A stretch of DNA of 64,000 nt from Thermococcus siculi (GTDB taxonomy: Archaea; Methanobacteriota_B; Thermococci; Thermococcales; Thermococcaceae): positions 1,550,001-1,614,000 of the forward strand of contig NZ_CP015103.1 in the NCBI RefSeq assembly GCF_002214505.1, written 5' to 3'. The position numbers and the translations under genes are program-made. The first letter of the stretch is position 1. The number at the start of each line of letters is the position of its first letter. Of the stretch, positions 9,833 to 17,229 are shown piece after piece. Under the pieces are notes generated by a model that saw nothing but the letters and a program-made list of their open reading frames with translations, did no database searches and was not told where the DNA came from.

Positions 9833-10764
9833 TCTCCTCCCTCCGGCTTGGCTATCTTCGCTATGAAGAAGGCCTCTGTGTCGTTGTCGTTGGGATGAAT
9901 CCTGAGAGCCTTCCTCAGCTCCTCCGAGTAGGTTCTGCCCTCCCACTCAAGGACCGGCTCGCTCGTCTTCACTGGAAGGTCGATTTTTTCGAGCCGTGCC
10001 TCCGTCTTCCGCAGGAGGTAATCAACGACCTCCTCGTTCTCCAGAGGGTCTATTGTACAGGTGGAGTAAACCAGCGTTCCACCGGGCTTCAATGCGTCGT
10101 ATGCCGCCCTGATGAGCCTTTTCTGGATGTTCATGTATTTGATGACCCCTTTCAGGCGCCACTCTTCGAGAAAGCGCCACTTCTTCCGTATCATTCCAAC
10201 CGAGGAGCATGGAGCATCGAGGAGAATTCTATCAAAGGTGTTCTCAAAGCGGGCGAAGTAGGCGCCGTCCCTGGTTGTCACTCTCGCGTTTAGAACCCCC
10301 ATCCTGTTGAGGTTCGCTATGAGGACGTTCGCCCTGCTGAGCTTGGGGTCGTTCGCTATTATGCACCCCTCGTTTTTCATATACTGGGCCACCTGTCCCG
10401 TCTTCGAACCCGGCGCCGCCGCCATGTCGAGAACCAGTTCGCCAGGCTTCGGGCCGAGGACAACGGGCGGTATCATAGAGCTGGCCTCCTGGCCGAAGAT
10501 GAGGCCGAGGCCGTGCTCCGGAACCTTCGCGAGGTTGTCGACGTTTATGAAGAAGCCCTCGCGAACCCAGGGAATCTGCTCGAGTTCGAACTCCTCCCTG
10601 AGTCGCTCAACGACCACTTCGAGCGGCGCCTTCAGCGTGTTCACCCTTATGCTCTGTCTGAGCGGCCTCACCAGGAACTCCCAGAACTCGTCGCTGTCCT
10701 CCAGCTGGGAATACCTCTCGTAGAAGGCAGGGTTTGCTTCCCTAACAACGTCTCTCGCGCTCAT
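9829..10764 (-). CDS. NOL1/NOP2/Sun family RNA cytosine-5 methyltransferase
   Basis: This SAM-dependent RNA m5C methyltransferase of 311 residues shows the family motifs in order: DMAAAPGSKTGQVAQYM (SAM binding, about 120), LLDAPCSSVGMIRKK with the motif IV Cys (about 185) and VYSTCTIDPLENEEVV with the catalytic motif VI Cys (about 240). In Pyrococcus abyssi the archease gene is adjacent to, and archease controls the tRNA specificity of, a methyltransferase of this family (PAB1946/PAB1947). The same arrangement here, with archease nine bases upstream, supports a tRNA m5C (Trm4-like) enzyme. The start at 10764 follows GAGGTG. Confidence 0.93.
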   Translation of the reverse strand: MSARDVVREANPAFYERYSQLEDSDEFWEFLVRPLRQSIRVNTLKAPLEVVVERLREEFELEQIPWVREGFFINVDNLAKVPEHGLGLIFGQEASSMIPPVVLGPKPGELVLDMAAAPGSKTGQVAQYMKNEGCIIANDPKLSRANVLIANLNRMGVLNARVTTRDGAYFARFENTFDRILLDAPCSSVGMIRKKWRFLEEWRLKGVIKYMNIQKRLIRAAYDALKPGGTLVYSTCTIDPLENEEVVDYLLRKTEARLEKIDLPVKTSEPVLEWEGRTYSEELRKALRIHPNDNDTEAFFIAKIAKPEGGE

Positions 10765-10773
10765 CTCAACACC

Positions 10774-11202
10774 TCACAGGTCCGGAACGAACTGGGCCAT
10801 CCATCTCCCGTCAGGGAGGTTCTTAATCTCCATCTCGTGATAGGTTATGGCTTTAACTTCCTCCTTTGGTTCGTGCTTCTCTAGGTTTAAGGGTTCACCG
10901 CAGGCCTTCGCCTTGAGTATGTAGCCATTATCGGTCTTTTCTATCTGAACTTTCACATCACCAAAAACCAGACTTTCCATATCGTGGAGAATCAAAAGCT
11001 CCTCAAGGAAGCTGTAGAGGAGCGCCTCGAGGTCTTCTTCTTCGACTTCCACTTCTCTGCACTCCCTCGGCTCAACATTCCCCACGTTCACCATGACGTC
11101 AAAGAGACCAAGGGCAACGGCCTCGAAGGCCTCTTCGAGCGTTGAACCGTAACCTCGAACGCCTATATCAGCCGTGTGCTCGTAGTGCTCCCATTCTCTC
11201 AC
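10774..11202 (-). CDS. archease
   Basis: Archease is a small chaperone-like protein that activates RtcB for guanylylation and multiple turnover, and that shapes the specificity of the neighbouring tRNA m5C methyltransferase. The protein opens [18 protein letters not shown] and contains the acidic strand [20 protein letters not shown], both characteristic. I choose the GTG at 11202, giving 142 residues, because GGAGGTGA sits five bases upstream; a TTG at 11217 would add five residues but lies within that binding site. The Shine-Dalgarno sequence is inside the end of vapC. rtcB itself lies 1.5 kb downstream on the same strand. Confidence 0.93.
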   Translation of the reverse strand: MREWEHYEHTADIGVRGYGSTLEEAFEAVALGLFDVMVNVGNVEPRECREVEVEEEDLEALLYSFLEELLILHDMESLVFGDVKVQIEKTDNGYILKAKACGEPLNLEKHEPKEEVKAITYHEMEIKNLPDGRWMAQFVPDL

Positions 11203-11203
11203 C

Positions 11204-11665
11204 TTACTCACCTCCAAGGAGATTTGAGTTCAATCCCTCGTTTAGAGCCGCATTGTGAAGCCTCTTGTCGGCAGTGTAAAACTCTGAGGCATCTGCTCGC
11301 TTTGCGGAAACTATCTGGAGAGCGTCCGCCTGGTAAATGTGGTACTTTTCGATTAGCTTCCATGAATCAGCCAGCAGGAGAGAATGAACTGGGACTATCT
11401 CAAGGACTCCAAGACGGGTGAAGCGCTTCACTTCTGCCAGGAAAGCAGTCTTAAGGAACTGATACTCCTTAGGATCAAGCGTGCCACGCCTAAGTCTTTT
11501 GTCAAAGATGCCAAGAACTTCCCCAATGTTCCAGAAGCTGAAGGCGAGCTTCACTTCCCCTCGGTAAGCTGATTTGAATATATCCTTCACGATCTCGCTG
11601 TATTCGTCGTTCAGGTACCTCTTCAGGATGGCACTACTGTCCAAGTAGACGCTTTTCCCTCTCAT
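11204..11665 (-). CDS. vapC: VapC-type PIN-domain toxin
   Basis: This 153-residue PIN-domain ribonuclease is the toxin of a VapBC pair. It has the N-terminal acidic motif [11 protein letters not shown], a central Glu in [12 protein letters not shown], and the C-terminal acidic pair in ADALQIVSA and FYTADKRL, which together would hold Mg2+. The start overlaps the end of the antitoxin gene by 32 bases, suggesting translational coupling. The gene ends one base before the archease start. VapC toxins usually cut tRNA or rRNA; the target here is unknown. Confidence 0.87.
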   Translation of the reverse strand: MRGKSVYLDSSAILKRYLNDEYSEIVKDIFKSAYRGEVKLAFSFWNIGEVLGIFDKRLRRGTLDPKEYQFLKTAFLAEVKRFTRLGVLEIVPVHSLLLADSWKLIEKYHIYQADALQIVSAKRADASEFYTADKRLHNAALNEGLNSNLLGGE

Positions 11666-11894
11666 CCCGCATCTCCCTCACGAGCTTTCCACTGTCCTCC
11701 CTGGGAACGTCCAGAGGCTCAAACCACAGGGGGATTTTTGAGTCATCAACGTCCTTGAGCACTTCGTTTATTAGATAGTTCATAAGAGACTCCTCAAGAA
11801 GTTTGCTCACCTCGCTGTTCTCCCTCCGGGCAAGCTCTTTAAACTCCTTCCACAGCTCCTCATCTATGTATACACTCGTTTTGACCTTACCCAT
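11634..11894 (-). CDS. vapB: VapB-type ribbon-helix-helix antitoxin
   Basis: This 86-residue protein opens VKTSVYIDEELWKEFKELARR, a classic ribbon-helix-helix DNA-binding segment. The charged C-terminal part ([19 protein letters not shown]) would wrap the PIN toxin. It precedes and overlaps vapC, as in typical VapBC modules. Two direct repeats and a TATA box just upstream (11901-11935) are the likely autoregulatory operator. Confidence 0.85.
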   Translation of the reverse strand: MGKVKTSVYIDEELWKEFKELARRENSEVSKLLEESLMNYLINEVLKDVDDSKIPLWFEPLDVPREDSGKLVREMRDEREKRLLGQ

Positions 11895-11900
11895 AATCCC

Positions 11901-11935
11901 ACCTATCGGTATTTACCTACGTCGGTATATATAAA
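11901..11935 (-). promoter_or_regulatory. vapBC promoter with direct-repeat operator
   Basis: On the plus strand ACCTATCGGTAT (11901-11912) is followed by ACCTACGTCGGTAT (11915-11928) and then TATATATAAA (11926-11935). The box is about 32-40 bases upstream of vapB, and the repeats lie between it and the start codon, the usual place for a VapB operator. Confidence 0.5.
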
Positions 11936-11985
11936 CCCATCGAAACCGTTAATTAGACCGCCGTCGAAATGAGAGGGGTGGTGAC

Positions 11986-12840
11986 ATGAGGGAGATAACG
12001 CCGAGAAGGGTAATTGAGATGAAGGGTAGAGAGAAGATAGCGATGGTGACCGCTTACGACTATCCCTCCGCGCTGATAGCGGACAAAGCGGGAATGGACA
12101 TAATCTTCATCGGTGACTCCCTGGGAATGGTCGTCTATGGGGAGGAGAACACCCTCAACGTCAGCATGGAGCAGATGGTCTTCCACACGAGGGCCGTCGC
12201 GAAGGCCGTGAAGAGGGCGCTGGTTCTCGCGGACATGCCATTCGGGAGTTACGAGATAGACACCGACGATGGCCTGAGGAACGCAGTAAAGCTAATTCAG
12301 GCCGGCGCCGATGCGGTGAAGATAGAGGGCGGCTACGACCACAGGAAGCTCGTGAGGAAGCTGGTCAGGATGGGCATTCCGGTGATGGGCCATACGGGAC
12401 TAACGCCGCAGCGCTATCTTCGCCTTGGCGGCTACAGGCTGATGGGCGAGACCGAGGAGGAGATCGAGGAGATCCTGCGCGATGCCAAGGCCCTTGAAAA
12501 GGCGGGCGCTTTTGCCGTTGTCCTTGAGTTCACGCTGGCAGATGTGGCGAAGCTCGTAACCGAGGAGATTTCAATCCCCACAATTGGCATAGGCTCCGGC
12601 CCGTGGGTTGACGGCCAGGTCCTCGTCTGGCACGACCTCCTGGGAATCTACGAGGAGGTCCCGCCGTTTGTCAAGAAGTACGCGGACATCGGCGGGATGA
12701 TGAGGATTGCCCTTGAGGAGTACAGGGAAGAGGTCAAGGGCGGTTCATTCCCGGGCAAAGAGCACTACTGGGAGTTTCTGGACAAAGACGACTTCGTCAG
12801 AAAGGCCCAGAAAGCCCTTGAGAGGCTGGAGGATGACTGA
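11986..12840 (+). CDS. panB: 3-methyl-2-oxobutanoate hydroxymethyltransferase
   Basis: PanB makes ketopantoate from 2-oxoisovalerate and methylene-tetrahydropterin, the first committed step towards coenzyme A. The 284-residue length matches the family. Recognisable motifs are [31 protein letters not shown] (Mg-binding Asp), [15 protein letters not shown] and [13 protein letters not shown], followed by the catalytic Glu region AVVLEF and [15 protein letters not shown]. The ATG at 11986 follows GAGGGGTGGTGAC. A glycosyltransferase gene follows directly (TGAATG), so the two are probably cotranscribed although their functions are unrelated. Confidence 0.96.
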   Translation: MREITPRRVIEMKGREKIAMVTAYDYPSALIADKAGMDIIFIGDSLGMVVYGEENTLNVSMEQMVFHTRAVAKAVKRALVLADMPFGSYEIDTDDGLRNAVKLIQAGADAVKIEGGYDHRKLVRKLVRMGIPVMGHTGLTPQRYLRLGGYRLMGETEEEIEEILRDAKALEKAGAFAVVLEFTLADVAKLVTEEISIPTIGIGSGPWVDGQVLVWHDLLGIYEEVPPFVKKYADIGGMMRIALEEYREEVKGGSFPGKEHYWEFLDKDDFVRKAQKALERLEDD

Positions 12841-13509
12841 ATGCTCAACGGACTGAAGATAAGCGTTATCATTCCCGCGTACAACGAAGGGGACAGACTC
12901 CCAGGGGTTCTCGCCAGTATACCTGACTTCATTGATGAGGTAATCGTGGTGGATGACGGCTCTGCTGACGAAACCTACAACGTTGCCCGGGCTTTCTCAG
13001 AGAGGGATACGAGGGTAAAGGCGGTTCGCCTGGAGAAGAACTGTGGAAAGGGCTGTGCGATGCGCGAGGGGGTGAGGCAGTCCACGGGGGACGTGATAGT
13101 CTTTATGGATGCCGATGGCCAGCACAGGCCCGAGGACATAATCAAGCTCGTCGAGCCAATAGTGGACGGCGAAGCGGATATGGTCATAGGGGCGAGGAAG
13201 TTCGAGAGGGTGGGAAAGAGGCCCCTCCACAGAAGATTAAGCAACGTAATGAGCACCAGACTGATACGGCTGAAGCTCAGAATGTACGTCTACGATACTC
13301 AGAGTGGGTTCAGGGCTTTTAGGAGGGAGTTTCTGCCGGAGATAGAGAGCGACCGCTACGAGGTCGAGACCGAGATGCTTTTCAAGGCCGCGAAGAGGGG
13401 GGCGAGGATAAAGGAGGTGCCCGTCGACATGATATACGATCCCAACAGGGAAGAGCGCTTCGGTCTCATGGACATCATCCGCTTCATACGTGCCTATTTC
13501 AAGTTCTAA
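12841..13509 (+). CDS. family 2 glycosyltransferase (dolichol-phosphate sugar transferase-like)
   Basis: This 222-residue GT-A fold glycosyltransferase opens ISVIIPAYNEGDRLPGVL, with VIVVDDGSADETYNVA, the metal-binding FMDADGQHRPEDI and a C-terminal DTQSGFRAFRREFL segment. The short length without membrane helices resembles dolichol-phosphate mannose or glucose synthases, which charge the lipid carrier used for protein or lipid glycosylation. The start immediately follows the panB stop. The end overlaps the convergent permease gene by 11 bases. Confidence 0.88.
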   Translation: MLNGLKISVIIPAYNEGDRLPGVLASIPDFIDEVIVVDDGSADETYNVARAFSERDTRVKAVRLEKNCGKGCAMREGVRQSTGDVIVFMDADGQHRPEDIIKLVEPIVDGEADMVIGARKFERVGKRPLHRRLSNVMSTRLIRLKLRMYVYDTQSGFRAFRREFLPEIESDRYEVETEMLFKAAKRGARIKEVPVDMIYDPNREERFGLMDIIRFIRAYFKF

Positions 13510-14341
13510 GCTCGCTTTCCACCTTTACCGTCCCAAGGGTTCCCAGGACTATCAGCAGGAAGCCCAGGGCGTGATAATATGTGAACGTCTCCCCCATCAG
13601 GACGCCGAGGGCGATGGCCACCGCCGGGGCGGGGGTTATTATGGCAGTCGCCTTCGAGAGGTTTATGCGCTTTATGGAGCCGTACCAGACCACCTGGCCG
13701 AGGGCTATTATCGCTCCCTCCACGATTACCAAGGGCGAAAACTCGGCCCCCGTTAGAAGGGCCAGCGGGAGGAGGAGCAGAAAGCCGAAGGTGTTTCTGA
13801 GGGCCGCTATGGTGGTCGGCGAGTAGGGGAGTCCCTTAGCCATGACATGGCCCACCTGCCAGAACAGCGGAACGAGCAGGAGGAGCAGGTCACCCAAATG
13901 GGGTTCCACGGCACGGCCCTGGGTTATGACGAGTACCAGGCCCGCCAGAATGATGAAAGAATAACCCACAAGACGCTTTGTTATCCGCTCTCCGAGAAAG
14001 ATTCCCGCCAGGAGGAACGACCATAGAACCTCACTGCGCGTGATCAAAGCGGCGTTTATGGCGGTGCTCATCCTCGCCCCTAAGGAATAGGCCAGATACG
14101 CGAGGGCCGTTCCGAAGAGTCCGACGAAGAACGCCCTCTTTAGCCCTGAGGGTTCAGCCTTGAACTCGGTACCCTTACCTTCCAGGAGGAGTATAATCCA
14201 GAGAATGATGGACGCAAAGAGGGCCGAAAACGTGGCAAAACTAACCGGATTGGACTCGTTTGACTTTATCACGACAGGTTCAAGACCGTACAGCAGCATT
14301 CCCGCAAGCGCCAGGAGGGTTCCCAGGGATTCCCGCCGCAT
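13499..14341 (-). CDS. EamA/DMT-family transporter
   Basis: This 280-residue integral membrane protein has about ten hydrophobic helices in two repeated EamA halves, as in drug/metabolite transporters. The second half contains the typical stretch GQVVWYGSIKRINLSKATAI followed by PAPAVAIALGVLMGETFTYYHALG. The start MRRESLGT at 14341 is chosen because AAGGTGAGC lies directly upstream; a TTTATAAG box about 20-30 bases further upstream supports it. The substrate cannot be told from sequence. Confidence 0.9.
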   Translation of the reverse strand: MRRESLGTLLALAGMLLYGLEPVVIKSNESNPVSFATFSALFASIILWIILLLEGKGTEFKAEPSGLKRAFFVGLFGTALAYLAYSLGARMSTAINAALITRSEVLWSFLLAGIFLGERITKRLVGYSFIILAGLVLVITQGRAVEPHLGDLLLLLVPLFWQVGHVMAKGLPYSPTTIAALRNTFGFLLLLPLALLTGAEFSPLVIVEGAIIALGQVVWYGSIKRINLSKATAIITPAPAVAIALGVLMGETFTYYHALGFLLIVLGTLGTVKVESELRT

Positions 14342-14468
14342 GCTCACCTTTTTGTTCCCCAACTTATAAACCTCGCCTCCGGATCCACCCGATGGATAGG
14401 TATTCCTGCAAATCGATTGCATCGTCCACAAGTCGCTATCGAATCTTCAAGATTACGGCCATTCTGTG

Positions 14469-14545
14469 ATTGTATGTGACAATACACAAATTTTTGATAA
14501 CATGACTGGGATAATTTTAAATATTGTCATAACCAACAGTACAAT
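14469..14545 (+). promoter_or_regulatory. promoter and ATTGT/ACAAT inverted repeats
   Basis: ATTGT and ACAAT are arranged as an inverted repeat at 14469-14483 (5-base centre) and again, more widely spaced, at 14523-14545. The second copy begins within the TATA-like TTTTAAATAT upstream of the gene at 14561, so a dimeric repressor could act here. Confidence 0.4.
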
Positions 14546-14560
14546 AAGGGGGAACAGAGT

Positions 14561-14995
14561 ATGACCACCATAACAATGCGGCCCCATATGCTCAGGAAAC
14601 TGGAAGCCCTTGGATTCACGTTTACCGTTGTGTTAGCTGTGGTTCTGGCTCTGGCACTGATGGCGACATCCTCCAGCATCCGCGATGACGTCATTATAAC
14701 CCCCGGAGAATACAGGATCTATGAGCTTGAAGGAAACCCGTGGAGCACCGTACATTTCTCAATAGACTCAACGGAGCCGGTTACCGTCTGCATCACTGAC
14801 GATACTGGAATAAGCCTGCTGAAATCCGGAGAGGGGGCACTCTGCTTCTTCAAGGCTGAGGGAGTCACCCACATCGAAAAAATATGGAGGTTCCCGAAGG
14901 GGGGTCCCCTCTACCTTGTGGTGATAGGTAACTCCCCCGAAGAACCGGCAGAGGTGTCCCTCAGGTTATCCAGCGGTCTTGTGATGTGGTGGTGA
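14561..14995 (+). CDS. hypothetical membrane-anchored extracytoplasmic protein
   Basis: This 144-residue protein has one N-terminal hydrophobic segment (FTVVLAVVLALALMA, residues about 20-36) and then a beta-rich soluble domain of about 105 residues with two Cys (in VTVCITDD and ALCFF) that could form a disulphide outside the cell. The domain (ITPGEYRIYELEGNPWSTVHFSI) looks like a small beta sandwich. No family is recognised. GGGGGA precedes the ATG by seven bases. The upstream inverted repeats suggest regulated expression. Confidence 0.65.
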   Translation: MTTITMRPHMLRKLEALGFTFTVVLAVVLALALMATSSSIRDDVIITPGEYRIYELEGNPWSTVHFSIDSTEPVTVCITDDTGISLLKSGEGALCFFKAEGVTHIEKIWRFPKGGPLYLVVIGNSPEEPAEVSLRLSSGLVMWW

Positions 14996-15053
14996 GAACC
15001 CTCCAGTTACGAATTCTGGGCCAACTTCCTTCAGAAAATGCAATGAAGAATTG

Positions 15054-15130
15054 TGGAGCCGGGACCGGGATTTGAACCCGGGACCTGCGGATTACGAGTC
15101 CGCCGCCCTGCCGAGCTAGGCTACCCCGGC
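15054..15130 (-). tRNA. tRNA-Thr (anticodon CGT), CCA encoded
   Basis: On the minus strand the sequence folds as a full cloverleaf: 5' acceptor GCCGGGG pairs with TCCCGGC, the anticodon stem GCGGA/TCCGC encloses loop CTCGTAA, and the T arm has loop TTCAAAT. The anticodon CGT reads ACG (Thr). The discriminator base is T, as usual for archaeal tRNA-Thr, and CCA is encoded. No intron is seen. Confidence 0.93.
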
Positions 15131-15156
15131 ACCCGATGTTAGAGAGCCGGAGGGAG

Positions 15157-15164
15157 TTTATAAG
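15157..15164 (-). promoter_or_regulatory. TATA box of the tRNA-Thr gene
   Basis: CTTATAAA on the minus strand lies 27-34 bases upstream of the tRNA 5' end, the expected distance for archaeal tRNA promoters. It lies just beyond the stop codon of the PAP2 gene. Confidence 0.7.
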
Positions 15165-15170
15165 CTTTTC

Positions 15171-15986
15171 TCAGGGTGCCCCGAGCATGCCCCCGAGTAC
15201 CTCCAAGGCCCTCTCGGGGTTGGCCGCTATTATCAGGACTATAATTCCCAGAAGGAAGTTGAAGACCGTGACCCTCTGGAGGGACGACACTTCGAGCTGG
15301 TAGATCCTCCCAGAGAGTGTGGCGCTCCATCCCCACGAGAATCTGGACACGAGGGCACCGAGGGCTATTCCCGCGAGGACGTCGTAGACCCAGTGGTGAC
15401 CGAGGAACACCGTGGCAAAGGGTATCAGGGTGTTGATGAATATCAGCGCCTTTCCTCCCAGCCTCTTCCGGTACCGCCACAGCGTGATGATGTTTATCGT
15501 GATGAAGGTGTTGTGCAGGGACGGAAGGACGAACTCCTGTCTGGTGAGCAGGGTGTTCTCCGAGGTGTAGCCCGGGAGGTTGTAGACTATGTGGGGGGCG
15601 TAGATGTGGGCGACGAGATATATCGTCCCGGCAATACCGTATGCGAGGAGGTACCTCGCCAGCAGCTGGTCAGAGGACTCCAGATCCCTGCGGTACAGGA
15701 GGAGATAGATCACAACGAGCGCTATCGAGCCTGCAAATCCGAGGTAGTAGACGGTGGTGAACAGGCTGTAAAGCGGGGGTATACTTTTGGTGAACTCAAC
15801 CAGACCGACAACGAGTTCCCGGGATGTGAAAGGCAGCCGGAGGAACTGCTGGGTGAGGTCCACGCTCCACCGTCCCAAAGTCCCATAGGCCACGCCAAAA
15901 ATCACCCATCCAAAGTAGCTAAGGAAGAAGGCGTTCAGTCTTATCAGCACGTCCGGGTCTCTGAGGCGCTCGTGGAGCAGGTTCAT
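15171..15986 (-). CDS. PAP2-family membrane phosphatase
   Basis: This 271-residue polytopic membrane protein has about six helices and the last two motifs of the PAP2/acid phosphatase superfamily: LPSLHNTF (usually PSxH, about residue 165) and GHHWVYDVLAG (usually SxHxxxD, about 200). The first motif (KxxxxxxRP) is not obvious. It probably removes a phosphate from a lipid or polyprenyl phosphate at the outer face of the membrane. The ATG at 15986 (MNLLHERL) has GGAGGT seven bases upstream; the in-frame TTG five codons earlier overlaps that site. Confidence 0.85.
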   Translation of the reverse strand: MNLLHERLRDPDVLIRLNAFFLSYFGWVIFGVAYGTLGRWSVDLTQQFLRLPFTSRELVVGLVEFTKSIPPLYSLFTTVYYLGFAGSIALVVIYLLLYRRDLESSDQLLARYLLAYGIAGTIYLVAHIYAPHIVYNLPGYTSENTLLTRQEFVLPSLHNTFITINIITLWRYRKRLGGKALIFINTLIPFATVFLGHHWVYDVLAGIALGALVSRFSWGWSATLSGRIYQLEVSSLQRVTVFNFLLGIIVLIIAANPERALEVLGGMLGAP

Positions 15987-16093
15987 GGCTTTTACCTCCA
16001 AGTAGTCAGAGGTTTAACTCCGGCCTCTTGGATATGTAGGGAGTCGACTCCAAGCCTTAAAAACTTTACACCCGGAGTGACTACGGTGATAAC

Positions 16094-16540
16094 ATGGAGA
16101 TTCCGAACTACGGAAAGCTGGAGTTTAAGGCTGTCCTCTTCGACCTCAACGGCACCCTCGGGGAGAGCGGCAGGATGGGTGAGGAGGTGAGGCATCTTCT
16201 CGAGCGCCTGGCCGATAGGTACACGGTTGTCGTCCTGAGCGCCGACACATTCGGGACCCTTGAGGAGGAACTGAAGGGCCTGCCTGTGAGGATAGAGCGC
16301 GTTTCCAGTGGGGTTGAGAAGGCAGAGATAGCGAGGGGTTACGCCCCCTACGCCGCCGTCGGCAACGGCAACAACGACGTGGCGATGCTCGAGGGGGCGG
16401 AGCTGGCCTTCTGCGTCATCGGAAGGGAAGGGGCGACGGTGGAGGCCCTCCTGGCCAGCGATATCGTCGTTACGGACGTCAAAGATGCCATAGCCATGCT
16501 TCTCGACGAGAGGAAGCTGATGGCAACTCTAAGAGGGTGA
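16094..16540 (+). CDS. HAD-superfamily protein with altered nucleophile motif
   Basis: This 148-residue protein is a minimal HAD fold without an obvious cap: motif I is VLFDLNGTLGE, motif II VVVLSAD, and motif IV GNGNNDVAMLEGA. The family motif I is DxDxT; here the second Asp, the general acid/base of phosphatases, is Asn. That change usually reduces phosphatase activity, and motif IV has NND where GDxxND is usual, although its second Asp is kept. It might act as a slow phosphatase or a binding protein. Its stop is nine bases before the IMPACT gene, suggesting cotranscription. Confidence 0.85.
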   Translation: MEIPNYGKLEFKAVLFDLNGTLGESGRMGEEVRHLLERLADRYTVVVLSADTFGTLEEELKGLPVRIERVSSGVEKAEIARGYAPYAAVGNGNNDVAMLEGAELAFCVIGREGATVEALLASDIVVTDVKDAIAMLLDERKLMATLRG

Positions 16541-16549
16541 GGTGGGAGC

Positions 16550-17167
16550 TTGGACTACAAAACCCTCAAGGGAGTAGGAACGGCCGAGCTGGTGGTTAAA
16601 AAGTCAGTCTTCATCGGCTACGCTTCCCCGGCCAACACCGAAGGGGAAGCGAAGGAGTTCATAGATAAGATAAAGACCCACCACAGCGACGCGACCCACA
16701 ACGTTTCAGCCTACGTCATCAACGACGGAAGGAACTTTGCGGTTCGCTACGATGACGATGGAGAGCCAAAAGGCTCCGCAGGAAAGCCTGTCCTCAAGGT
16801 TATCCAGAACAAAGGCCTCAGCAACGTCGTTATCGTCGTTACCCGCTACTTCGGGGGCATAAAGCTCGGCTACGGTGGGCTTGTCAAGGCCTACAGCGAC
16901 GCCGCCAGTCTGGCGATAGAGAACGCCGGCATAGTTGAGGTTTATGAAACGGAGCGCTTCGAGGTGACCTTTCCCTACAACCTCTTCCACGCGGTTAGGG
17001 AGACCATCGAGAAGGCCGGGGCAAAGGTGGTTGGTGAGGAGTACGGAGAGCTTGTAACGTTCACCGTGGAGACGAGGAAGGGCGAAGCGGAGCCGCTTAT
17101 GGCTCTCCTGACCGAGAAGACCAGAGGCAGGGTGAGGCTGCGGCCGCTTTTTATGAGGGCGGTGTGA
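16550..17167 (+). CDS. IMPACT/YigZ family protein (UPF0029)
   Basis: This 205-residue protein has the family pattern VVKKSVFIGYASP, then THNVSAYVINDG, DDDGEPKGSAGKPVL and VVVTRYFGGIKLGYGGLVKAYSDA, which marks the YigZ/IMPACT N-terminal domain. The C-terminal 60 residues form the ferredoxin-like second domain. Eukaryotic IMPACT regulates Gcn2; the archaeal role is not established. The start is taken as the TTG at 16550, with GGTGGGAGC directly upstream. Confidence 0.9.
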   Translation: MDYKTLKGVGTAELVVKKSVFIGYASPANTEGEAKEFIDKIKTHHSDATHNVSAYVINDGRNFAVRYDDDGEPKGSAGKPVLKVIQNKGLSNVVIVVTRYFGGIKLGYGGLVKAYSDAASLAIENAGIVEVYETERFEVTFPYNLFHAVRETIEKAGAKVVGEEYGELVTFTVETRKGEAEPLMALLTEKTRGRVRLRPLFMRAV

Positions 17168-17229
17168 TTTTTTACACCCCTGTCTTTTACATACCATGTG
17201 ATTTACATGGGGTGTAAAAATTGCAGAGG

